Assembly (NCBI GenBank): GCA_958510875.1
Contig: OY294068.1
Span: 23,726,297 to 23,790,296 of the forward strand
Direction of reading: 5' to 3'
Length of the DNA stretch: 64,000 nt
From: Endomychus coccineus
Lineage: Eukaryota; Arthropoda; Insecta; Coleoptera; Endomychidae
Position numbers and translations under genes: made by a program. The notes beneath the pieces are model-generated. The model ran no database searches and was not told the origin of the DNA. It saw only the letters and a list, made by a program, of their open reading frames with translations. Each line of letters begins with the position of its first letter. The first letter of the stretch is position 1. Of this stretch, positions 47,006 to 56,566 are shown piece after piece.

Positions 47006-50000
47006 CTGTAAATTGATTAAAACATCAATTAATGTATTCATCATCCAGATAACTTCAAATTTTTCCTTCTAACTCAGAAAGATATGATGAACATTTAGAA
47101 ACAACGTTGTTGCCTACAGTTTATACTACAAAATGTTCTCTCTAAACATACTGCATTTCTTAATCAAATTTGTGAAATATGGAAAGCACCTAAAGATTTA
47201 CATCGACTGCTACTCCAAAGCAAACGATAATCACCGTATCACAAGTCCTGATTCTAAATGAATGAATTCGATCCCGTATCATGGAATACTGGTTCAGTTA
47301 CAGCTGGTCAAATCGGAAAATAAAATGCACTTACCATCTAACGAAAAATTATTGGCCAAAATTTGCTGCAGCTTGGCTAAGGCGTCGTCTAGATCAGAAT
47401 GGATTTCTTGATCAGGAGTTTTGTTTTTCTTATCTGATTTCCAACAATTTTGGGGGTCAGATGTAGTCCCTGAAAATAAATGAATTCTGTAATTATTATT
47501 ATCACATATACAGGATGTTTCAGTTTTTTCGTTCATAACTTCGGTAAACGATAGAACTTCTAAAAATAATAGGGGTGGATCTTTCATATAAGATTTTTCT
47601 CTAAATTATTTCGTTTCCGAGGGTGTTGAATCTCTTCTGAACAAATGAAGATTTTTAGTTCGAACTTAGTAAACTTCAGTTTTACTGAATGAGAAATTTG
47701 TTTGGTGACAATGTTTTTGAGACAAATACAGTAGCGTAGTTACGTGGTTTTGTACCCATTTCGTATTCGAAGAGCTTGTGGTGAAATAAATAATAAAATG
47801 TTAATTCGGACAAGAAAGTCGTTGAGAAATCTATGTCGCCGTTGCGTTGAAGTAAATGGATCTTTTTGTGCATTTATAAGAAATTATTTTTTATGGTTCC
47901 CAATAAATAGGTATTTAAATATTTTTTACTTAAAAAAAAAAATTTCATAAGATAACCCTGATTAGAAAAATCAAAATAGCTCGAACAGGAAGTGTCCAAG
48001 TGAATTTTATTTATAGAAAATAAATCAAAGTTTTCAAATTTGTATACAATAATGATTTCCGACCATTGGCGTAGAAGTTTAAGGGGTTTAAATGCGTACA
48101 AAACACCATAACTACGTTACTGTACTTGTCTCAAAAACATTTTGTCAGCAAAAAAATTTCTCAACCAGTAAAACTGAAATATACTGAGTTTGAACCAAAA
48201 ATCTTAATTTGTTTAGAAGATAATGAAGAAAATGTAGTAATTTTTCAAAACGAAGTGACTTGAGAAAAATTTTATATGAAAAATCCCTATTATTTTCAGA
48301 AGTTCTATCCTTTATCGAAGTTATGAACGAAAAAACTGAAACACCCTATATATGTATAGGGATCATCCCATTCATCACAAATATTCATGTAAGTTCATAA
48401 ACGGTATGTCACTTTGCCCTCGTAATTTGAGTGGAAAAAGGATGATAGTGGATCATAATGTAAAATCAACTAAATATGGTTTAAATTTTTACTAGCTACA
48501 GTAGTGGCGGCTCGTGAACTTTTTAAGAGAGGAGGCTGGACATAAAACGTTTTTGTAAAAATATACTCTATTCAGCCAATTAATTTAACCTTTGCACAGC
48601 GATCGTACCAGCTACTTCAGTGACAAAATTAATTGTTGCCAAGCAAGAACCAACGTGGAGGTGTAGAGTTTCTCTTGGCAAAAAATTTTTTGTTCGTTTT
48701 TTTTTTCTTTGGATTTTTGATATTTTTTCTTTTTTTTTTTAATTTTTCATATTTTGTTTTTTTTTTATTATTTTTATTAACTTTTTTTTATATATTAACG
48801 GAATTCTACGGTCTTTAGTTTGCGAAAAATGATCAATAATATTATGATAAAATGTATCATTTTGTTTTAAGTGTTTTACTAAATCTTTTTCAATAGATAT
48901 CAAACTAACATTGTATAAACGATTTTGGCCCATTGTATTTCGCATGTAAGTTTTAATTCGTTTGAGAGTAGAAAATGATCTCTCAACCGATGCCGACGTG
49001 ACAGGAATGGTGACTTTCAAACAAAGTAGTTTATAAAACTGAGGTGAAACTTGTTGCAAATCATTGTCTATCATATATTTTATCATATCGGCGTGAATGT
49101 CGTACTGGCCTAAAATATCTTTATCCGAGTATACAACGCATAATTCATTGTGCAGTGCTATTTTACCAAAAAATTTATATTTTAGAACTAAGTTATCTAA
49201 TAGTGTATTGGGAAACTCTTTTGAAAAAGATTCGAAAAATCTTCTATTCGTCAAGTCGAAAAACTTCAATTCATGTAAATCGGAAAATCGAATCTCAATT
49301 TGACCTTTAATAGTATCTAAAATTTCATAAAAAAAGTTGTTTATAATGTAGTTTCTTGTCTACCAAATTATACGTTTTCCTCCTTTAACAATATTCTGTT
49401 TACCGGTTAATTTAAACTTAATACTCGATGTAATATGTTCCTGCGATTTTTCATGTCTGTCTATACCACGAGCTAAATTTTTCAAATCATCATAACCCGA
49501 GTGCCCCCATATCAGATGTAAATAGCAAGCAATACCAACCAGCAATATGATTTATTGTGTACCTCAGATCCCGTTAATCATAAATATTTTTTATAATTAT
49601 CAGTATCAAATGATCGATTTTGAAACGTACCTGTCATCACTAATCCTTTCAAATCCGGTAAAGGCCGTTTATTTCTAAAAACACTTTTCTGTCATATGTT
49701 AATCCACTAAATGGATTTTCTAAGATCTCAGCAACTAAATCACTATTCATTTTAACGTTTAATAACCAAAGAACTCTTTGTTAATAACTCACCGAACAGA
49801 TAGATTATAACTTAACCTTACATCGCGTGGCGAAACAAAAACAATAACTGACGGAGCACGTGTCGCTGTCGTAGCAAGTATTGTATTTCATACGACCGAC
49901 CGAGTTCGTACAAGAAGCTAGCCTACATAGAGTGTTGCCATATTCGCTGTTTTACCCTATTTGGCAATTGAACTGGTTGGAAAAACGGCAACTGTGTTGA

Positions 50001-53000
50001 CCACACGTATTTAGCGTTTGAGATATATAGAGAATCTAGCCTCTGGCCACTGTTGCCAGATTAAAAATAACTACTGAGAACGGGTAATTAATTGTAAAAT
50101 TTAAAGAATTATCAGAGAAACAGGAAATAAAATGGAGAATGATCATTAAGATAAATTGGTGAGGTGGCTGAGCCTCCTTAGTCTCCTTCGAGGAGCCGCC
50201 ACTGAGCTACAGTTTTTACTAAAAGTTGAAACTTACCTCCCATCCAAGTGCTAATGTCATTCACATTATACAGTGAGGAGTGTTCTCCAGTGGCATTTGG
50301 ATCTGTTGCGCTTTTAGTGGAAGGGAATGGAAGAATAGAAGAATTTTCGGGCATCTGAGCAATAGGACTAAGCAGTTCCAGACCATTTCCACGACATTTA
50401 TTTTTCATGGCATTCACCATTGGTGTAGAATGAAACTTAGTCTTATCCAGATTTTGTCGACGAGGTGTTTCACAAGGAATCTTGAAATAGTCCTGCAAGG
50501 TACATGTTGAGTTAGCAAGTTAAACAATGTTTAATCATCAGTATGATATACGAACAAATTGAAAAATAACAGGTGATTTGTAATCTGCAAATTACGAAAC
50601 TTACTTTCAACAATTTGAGTTTATGAATTTGTGTTGCAACATGTATTCTGTGATGTTCCAGATACAATTTAATATCTTTCTCACTCCTGGTCCCAGTTGA
50701 TAGTATGTGATGCAATTCCCTAGAAATTAATATGATCAACATATATAATCATGTTTAGTGATATACAAATTACCTATTTTGTAGTTCGAGTTGCCTAATA
50801 ATGATTTGCAGTTGTGATAAGGGAGATGAAAGAGGTTCAATGTTGCAAAGAACTGTTTCATTTATTGCATTATATAACATATGATTCTCAGTGCTGGAAA
50901 ACAATATAACATTACTAAATCATAAGAGAGTTGCTTGAATTTTACCTCAAGGGTTTGGTCTCAATTATTGACATTTGTTCTTCAGTGGTGGGGTAACAGG
51001 TTAGCAAACTGACGAGTCTCTTCATAAAGAGGTAGTTATTTTCTCTCGCATTAATCTGTAAATACAATATTGTATTAACTAGAAGCCTACACGCATGCTG
51101 ATGTGATGCTCGCGGAAACAATGTAGAAGATTTTGTCGGTACTTCTTGTTTTTCTTGGTCGGCATTTAGACTGAATATGTGAGCATCGAGTGTCTATTCC
51201 GTAGTGGGGGTATAATCGGCACTTCCCCCCTCTACTATAGATATCTATATAGAAGGTAATTACAACATTCACGCTAACGCAGCACGGTCTTAGTATTTTA
51301 GTAATCTTACAGGTCTTGATGTCGTGTTAGCAAACTTATCTAGCATTGAACGGTATAAATAAACCCACATGCTTGGGAAGAAGGTAATAGACATGAGGAA
51401 ACTAATTAACGCCCAATTACCATCATCAATAACTTCTGCAAAATAATTGAATATATCTTATATGATGCTACTTTCAATCTTGTAAAATTGCAGATATCCC
51501 CAGAGCAGCATGGGTTTATGTCAGGCACTTTAAAAACAGAAGTTTTTTGTTTTACACTTTTGTACCCCGTTTTGCATTTCGGCACAATGCACGGTTTCGT
51601 AATTTGTTTCTAAAAACGCAGGTATTCCTTGTGTTTACAAGTTAACCGACAGTTGTCAGAGAATATTCCTACGTGACGACTTTTGGTACTACGCGACAGT
51701 CGACGCTTAGCGGACTCACTTCTCACAGCCCCGAGTTTCCAGACCTGTATCTACGACCGTGGTTCAGGTGGAAACAATTTTAAGCTATTGCATATAGCTT
51801 TTATCGCGGGCTTTGAGCGCGGCGACCGAATCAAGAAATTCCGTAACGAAGAATAATGTAAGACCCAAATACCTAACATGTGTCAAATTAATTAATTAAT
51901 TTGAAGTTTCTAAAAGTGAGAAATTTCGCTATTTTATACGAATATTATAACACTCTAGCGCTTTAGACTCCGGGATTTTCACGTGACCTATCGAAATTAG
52001 AAGGTTCGAATTATCTAAAAACATAATTGCATGAACTCCAGACGTCCTATGTAATTAGCTACGAACGAAATCTTTCGACATATGCCTCTAGGAGCTCGCT
52101 ACGCGTCAGTTAGAGTTTATACGTTAGACGCGCGTAGCAGATACCTGAGAGTACCTGTTTCTATTAAGCTATTGCATATATTGCATATAGCTTTTATCGC
52201 GGGCGATGAGCGCGACCACCGAATCAAGAAATTCCGTAACGAAAAATAACAGGAACTCGTTTATGTTGCGCTCTCTCGGGTGACTAATATTGAAAAATTG
52301 TATATCACGACAAAAAACGATAATTCTACATTCAAGTTTTATAATAATCGAAGGCAAGCTGCATCGGCTGCATCTTTGTTGCAAGAATTCAAAAGACTGC
52401 ATTTAAATAGTGTTCAGACGACAGCTCAAAGTGTCTTAGATTTCATTAGTAATAGAAATGGCATTTCAATAATGACTTTCAATTGCCAAAGTCTAAATAG
52501 TCACAAATACGATTTACAAGATTCAGTTACGAGACAAACAAATGTGTTACTTCTTACCGAAACTTGCATGGCGCATGATAATCCGATTGAAATACCTAAT
52601 TTCAATTCAAACGAGACACTGTTCCAGAAAGTGGGGTAGCTATTTACCAAAATAATAATAATGTAACTAATATTATGACTCCAAATATTGAAATAAATAT
52701 TGCACACGTTAACGATGTTAATGTTAGGCGCTCATTTGTTGGAGATATTTGTGCGTGCTCATGCAAACTTAGAAATGGCCTACACATAGTCATGGTAGCA
52801 ATTTACATTTCTCCGAATCCAAAATTGGACGAGGTAGAGCATTTTATTCATCGCACTTTACTGGAGTACACTGAAGAAGGGTCGAAAATACTTGGTACAA
52901 ATGGTAATAAATTTCCACTTATCTTGGTTGGCGATTTCAACATCAACTTCGCTGATAAAAAATCAGAGCGGTTGACAACTTTTCTTTCGGAAAAATTGAA

Positions 53001-54639
53001 TTTGAAAATGAACAAGAATCCACAACATTGACGCGGTAAGATAATAAAAATATTTTAAACGATATTAACTTCTCATTTATTCAATAAAAGAAAAAAAATT
53101 GTTTTCTTATCGGTCGCCACGCTCAAAAAGTGTAACTTGAATTAATATCTCAAAGAAAATAAATTTAAAAAAAAATGCTATGCAATAGCTTTACCGCGGC
53201 AGTCTCTGAGTGCCACACGTATTTTTATTGCAAAATTCTTTCTAACCATCTGATTTGATAGATTCTCTATTGTTAAATTATTTAAGCCTAAGAACTTACC
53301 TCTGAACAGTATTCTCTCATAGAATGAGACAGTTTGTGAGTTCGACTCATTCTCCCAGAAAAAAAACACCTCTGACATTGAATGAACTTGGAACATTTCA
53401 TACATTGGTATTTTAAACCAATGAATGGTGTAATTTTACAAGATGAGCATTTATTAGTATGCACCACTGAAAAATACTTTAGATCAGTTGATAAATATAT
53501 ATAACTGTTTCATATGCTATTTAGTTTGTGGAACATTGGAAGCTTTATTCAATCTAAATGAAATGAAATTCAAGATTACCTGTCTCTGCAGATTTCAGTC
53601 GATGCAAAATAGAAAGCCATGCTACTAATTGTGGACCTTTTTCAATCCATGTTAAGAAGGAGCTTTCATTTATACCTACTAATCCTGGAGTCTACAAACA
53701 TGTCTAATAAATTTTGAATTGAATTAATGTGTATTGATATACATACATTGAGAAAACAATTTTCAATAGACATATGAATCAAGTGTTGTCCAAAATTAGC
53801 ATCTTCATGCATAAATGTGGTGATGGTAGTTATCCTATGAAGCAAAACTTGAAGTTTCAACCTGGTTATACAGTTATTATGATCTGCACAAAGACCGAAT
53901 AAGAATCGATTTAAATCCATGGAATTGCTGTTGCATAAAATTCCTAATAAAACTTTAGTTGACAAAACTTGAATTTTTCCATTTCTGCTACTAAAAATTT
54001 TAATATTTACTTTCAAAATTATAAATATACAAATTATATATTTACTCACCCATCATAAATATTGGACAGGAGATTCAACATTAAATCTGTAGCTAAATCC
54101 ACTTCTATATTAGATTTATTTTGTTTGTTTGAAGCAAAATAAATATCAGACAATACTGCTTCTAAATCATAGCTATCTAAACATAAAGAACCTTCACATG
54201 TACCTAGACGATGCCTCTCAAACACACCAGATATGGTTACTAAAGACACTCGATCCACTGGAATTAAACATTGTTACAGTTTACAGTTTTCAAGGAATAA
54301 TTATATGTTCATAATTCAATGAAACAATTCTGATAAAGGTTGCAAAATTACTAATAAAAATATCTGGGATAACATGACTGCTACTTAGGACTTACTGAAC
54401 AGAGCTTGCTGTAATACTCGAAACTTTAAGGCCACTCGATATGAGGAGTATTTCACATAATTGCAGTCATCTAGCTTCTGCCTCAATCCAGCAAATCTCG
54501 GGTGATCCCATCTTTTCTCATTAGTATTCTCACTAAAATATAATAAATTTTGATTCTATGGAACCACATTTAAAAATTTGTCTCACTTAATATAGAGGGG
54601 AATCCCATTTTCAGTCTCAGTTTTCTTCCAAGGAATCAT
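46842..54639 (-). CDS. dah: Dystrophin-family WW/EF-hand/ZZ protein, probable discontinuous actin hexagon
   Basis: Complement join of 54587-54639, 54396-54532, 54050-54257, 53747-53990, 53580-53691, 53300-53466, 50946-51055, 50774-50893, 50605-50719, 50237-50492, 47335-47469 and 46842-47005. Twelve AG/GT exons with matching phases total 1821 bases, giving 606 residues plus TGA. Order: WW domain at the N-terminus (W4, W26, P29), dystrophin-type EF-hand pair (about 40-250), ZZ zinc finger (C258, C261, C273, C276, C282, C285, H295, H299), then a C-terminal part with predicted helices. Dystrophin itself has a huge N-terminal rod and dystrobrevin lacks the WW, so by elimination this is the short Dah/dystrotelin class. 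In flies, Dah works in actin-membrane organisation of early embryos. The ATG is chosen because it directly precedes the WW. No further exon is needed between the ZZ exon and the next, since phases are 0/0 across the 2.2-kb intron. Confidence 0.85.
47335..47469 (-). CDS. dah: dah exon 11: acidic helix
   Basis: Acceptor tttattttcag, donor gtaagt. Product GTTSDPQNCWKSDKKNK, then LDDALAKLQQILANNFSLD. The 2.77-kb intron upstream holds a hAT copy and an 843-bp foldback. Confidence 0.8.
47508..48350. mobile_element. Foldback element in dah intron 10
   Basis: Left acaggatgtttcagtttttt and right aaaaaactgaaacaccctat are inverted, and pairing continues for about 250 bp per arm (for example cgttcataacttcggtaaac against tatcgaagttatgaacg). 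No ORF. An 843-bp non-autonomous palindrome. Confidence 0.85.
48502..50204 (-). mobile_element. hAT transposon copy C in dah intron 10
   Basis: Flanks AGCTACAG at 48494-48501 and 50205-50212, a perfect 8-bp target duplication. Right end cgaggagccgccactg; the left end reads tagtggcggctcg, with T for C at the first base. Minus-strand product from MKFFDLTNRRFFESFSKEFP through VERSFSTLKRIKTYMRNTMG to the C-terminus, the longest uninterrupted part (176 codons) among the three copies. The N-terminal two thirds are deleted. Confidence 0.93.
50237..50492 (-). CDS. dah: dah exon 10: low-complexity linker
   Basis: Acceptor accttgcag, donor gtaagt. 85 codons, Ser/Pro/Asn-rich: DYFKIPCETPRRQNL and onward to NVNDISTWMGG. 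No domain recognised; probably a disordered tether. The exon ends 33 bases from the end of a hAT copy inserted in the next intron. Confidence 0.8.
50605..50719 (-). CDS. dah: dah exon 9: helical segment
   Basis: Acceptor aatttctag, donor gtaagt. Product ELHHILSTGTRSEKDIKLYL onward to IHKLKLLK. Phase 2 in, 0 out. Confidence 0.8.
50774..50893 (-). CDS. dah: dah exon 8: helical segment
   Basis: Acceptor tgttttccag, donor gtaatt. It begins STENHMLYNAINETVLC and ends LSQLQIIIRQLELQNR, a heptad-like stretch comparable to the coiled coils after the ZZ in dystrophin relatives. Confidence 0.8.
50946..51055 (-). CDS. dah: dah exon 7: start of post-ZZ region
   Basis: Acceptor gtatttacag, phase 0, donor gtaaaa after AG. 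Product INARENNYLFMKRLVSLLTC then YPTTEEQMSIIETKPL. It follows the ZZ exon across an intron enlarged by a Helentron fragment, a LINE piece and MITE pieces. Confidence 0.8.
51280..51775 (+). repeat. Copy of the CACGGTC-ended MITE, interrupted
   Basis: Left cacggtcttag (51281) and right tttccagacctgtatctacg then accgtgg match the terminal repeats of 55640-55921. The right half also shares gacgcttagcggactcactt. The middle carries a LINE piece (51370-51560). Confidence 0.55.
51370..51560 (+). pseudogene. LINE RT fragment
   Basis: RPITIINNFCKIIEYILYDA then LVKLQISPEQHGFMSGTLKT, the NYRPI...KI.E and QHGF block of jockey-like RT. Isolated, in dah intron 6. Confidence 0.55.
51781..53219 (+). mobile_element. 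Helentron fragment 1 (Pif1 C-terminus plus endonuclease)
   Basis: 5' hairpin GCTAT-tgcat-ATAGC near 51784 and 3' hairpin GCTAT-gca-ATAGC near 53178. The 5' gagcgcggcgaccgaatcaa and 3' tatcggtcgccacgctc are subterminal inverted repeats. Coding begins LVYVALSRVTNIEKLYI, motif VI end of Pif1-type helicase, and runs into an endonuclease/exonuclease/phosphatase-type domain: IMTFNCQSLNSHKYDLQ, LLLTETCMAHDN, VAIYISPNPKLDE, PLILVGDFNINF. Helicase plus C-terminal endonuclease and terminal hairpins without a Helitron CTRR end indicate the Helentron group. Most of RepHel is deleted. It lies in dah intron 6. Confidence 0.8.
52240..53031 (+). pseudogene. Helentron Pif1 tail and endonuclease coding remnant 1
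   Basis: Two frames, one shift near 52625: the first ends SNETLFQKVG and the second continues GVAIYQNNNN-type sequence to SEKLNLKMNKNPQ. GDFN and the N of FNCQS match catalytic positions of EEP endonucleases. The partner copy at 56.9-57.7 kb has the same parts. Confidence 0.78.
53300..53466 (-). CDS. dah: dah exon 6: ZZ zinc finger
   Basis: Acceptor tatttttcag, donor gtaagt. All ZZ ligands are present: CSSC, CMKC, C and C in IQCQRCFFSGR, then THKLSH and a final MREYCSE. The spacing is the classic dystrophin-type ZZ. Confidence 0.92.
53580..53691 (-). CDS. dah: dah exon 5: end of EF-hand domain 2
   Basis: Acceptor gtttgtag, donor gtaatc. Product TPGLVGINESSFLTWIEKGP then QLVAWLSILHRLKSAET, equivalent to the dystrophin FLDWM...WLPVLHRVAAAET stretch before the ZZ finger. 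Confidence 0.88.
53747..53990 (-). CDS. dah: dah exon 4: EF-hand domain 2
   Basis: Acceptor aatttttag, donor gtatgt. It begins SRNGKIQVLSTKVLLGILC, the counterpart of the RTGRIRVLSFK stretch in dystrophin, and ends SIENCFLN. Confidence 0.87.
54050..54257 (-). CDS. dah: dah exon 3: EF-hand domain 1
   Basis: Acceptor aattccag, donor gtgagt; phases 1 and 2. Product MDRVSLVTISGVFERHRL onward to DLMLNLLSNIYDG, matching the spacing of the dystrophin family up to the YD-G turn. Confidence 0.87.
54396..54532 (-). CDS. dah: dah exon 2: WW second half, start of EF-hand region
   Basis: Acceptor tattttag, donor gtaagt. Product NENTNEKRWDHPRFAGLRQK, giving W26 and P29 of the WW, then YSSYRVALKFRVLQQALF, the start of dystrophin EF-hand domain 1. 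Confidence 0.87.
54587..54639 (-). CDS. dah: dah exon 1: start and first half of WW
   Basis: ATG then MIPWKKTETENGIPLYI plus two bases; donor gtgaga. W4 is the first WW tryptophan and GIPLYI is the middle strand. The WW is split by the intron. Confidence 0.82.
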
Positions 54640-55630
54640 TTTAAGACGAGTATCATTAATAAATATTTATTGTTTACATAAATCTAAAAATTCGGCATAA
54701 CAGGTGTTTATAACCTAAATATCAAGGATTTAAATACAGTAATGACAAACCCTCACATTCGTAGTACCTATAATTGAACAAAAAATACAGTAGTTGAATC
54801 ATTATTAATTTATGGGTCTTTCATATCTATCGATATCTTTTCTAAACATTATATGATTTCAACAATTTGAAATTGTTTAACGTATATTTAGAAACAAACT
54901 AAAATTCAAAGAATGTTATCTCGTCTATTTATCTCTTTGTAAACAAACATTCATAGAAGACATAGAGCTAATAAATAATGCCTCTATGATACAAAATAAC
55001 AAACTTGCTCTGTGTGAGAAACCTTTAATGTAACCGAATCAGAAGCAGGGGCGGTGCGAGTTGAGTTAATTAAACTAACAAACCTTGTTAAGGGTTCCCA
55101 AACTGACATAGGTAGAAGGAATTTTGTGTTCAAATACTAGTTAATTATGCCATCAAACTACGAGTACACTATACTCACCAGTTGAGGAGAACGGTCGTGT
55201 AGACAATTTTAGACAAACTCTATTTACTTTATAGCAACAATCGGCCCCAAACCAGTTTCAGTTCAGCAAAACGTTCAGTTATTGAAGGGGACCTAGTGTT
55301 CTAGTTGTACAACACTCGAATGAAATATAAATCCAGAATTAAACACGATCGTGTTCATTGGTTTCTTCCCTGCTGATTGAAGAATAGAATGAGGATTATG
55401 CCTCACCATTAATATTTCACAATGTTTTTATGCCTTAGCTTCGTTTTTTTGCTTATTATATAGACATATAGACAGACCATGAATATTAGATAGACTTTCA
55501 TCCTTGATATGGACACCTGCATTAAACAATTCAAAGAAATTATATTTTACACTCATTTAATCATCTGTAACTGATCGAATGAAACTGTTTCATTAGACTT
55601 CAATAACTAACAAACATGTTTATTGTCCGT
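54640..55630. other. Upstream of dah, nothing recognised
   Basis: 5' flank of dah. AT-rich; no clear TATA/initiator pair close to the ATG at 54639. No transposon ends recognised. Confidence 0.4.
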
Positions 55631-55639
55631 TTCTTTAGA

Positions 55640-55921
55640 GCACGGTCGTATATACAGGTCTGGAAACTCTATGTTTGACATGAGTCTCTTACATGTCGCC
55701 AAACTCGTAGTCCCTCGCTCAGACACCAGCTGCCGCATGGATCGAAGTATGTTGTCAGGAAGACCGGATTAGGGGCCATATCGTTCAAACACGGTCGTAT
55801 ACGTGCCAGTGAACATCCCTCGACGCATGCGCCACCCTTTTGGTACTACGCAACAGATGACGCTTAGCGGACTCACTTCTCACATAGGAAACAGCCTCCA
55901 GTTTCCAGACCTGTATATAAG
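55640..55921. mobile_element. hAT-type MITE with CACGGTC ends
   Basis: Inverted ends cacggtcgtatatacaggtc and gacctgtatataagaccgtg with 28-bp homology. Flanks CTTTAGAG and GTTTAGAG: an 8-bp duplication with one mismatch. 282 bp, no ORF. Inner pieces recur at 12925-13030 and 51280-51775. Confidence 0.8.
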
Positions 55922-56127
55922 ACCGTGGTTTAGAGAAGCAACATAAGGTCTATAGTTTGCTTTCTATATATATGATCAAGCTTTCTAGGAGTGTCTGAAT
56001 GATAGTCAAAGTATAAATGTCTGTTGGAGACTCCCTTCTACTCTTTTTAAAATTCGAGTGCAAGCTGATTGGTACCTTATTTCGTTTATTTAATGTTATT
56101 GACGACGACATAATATGATGATAATGT

Positions 56128-56407
56128 TGTTACGTGCCGGCGATGAGCCGATGAGAGCAAGGCTGTGATTGGAGGAGCTAGGTGACGTCACCTAGCGCGA
56201 GAAACGATGGTAGGGAGGCTTCAACAGACCGTTATACTTTGACTATGGTCTGAATATGCTATATATACTTACTAAGAATGAGGTTTCGAATCTTAGTGTA
56301 TCAATACCAACGCGGCTGAAGGAAGATTGCCGACAGCCTGAGTCAACAGGTACTGATGTTTCGCATCTTGTGTAAATAAAAATGGATTAATCCAATAAAA
56401 GCTGGCA
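56128..56407 (+). repeat. Possible second LTR-like sequence
   Basis: It starts TGTTACGTGCC like the 11298 repeat, has a TATA-like ctatatatac, and two AATAAA motifs (about 56378 and 56396). The right border is uncertain and no duplication was found. Confidence 0.3.
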
Positions 56408-56566
56408 TATGTTTTTGGGAGTAGGCCAGTTTTTTTAATACGATTTGTTAGCCTGGATCTTCGCTTGAATTATAAAATTAAATTGAAGATGGAATACATG
56501 GGCCTGTACTTAATAATCGCAGAAGACTAGACTTTCATCATTCACATACATAATGTAAATAAAAAA

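Noticed and set aside
48405..48430. Mariner 3' end cactttgccctcgta
   Set aside because: Only about 15 bases match; no neighbouring transposase sequence, so chance or an unprovable relic.
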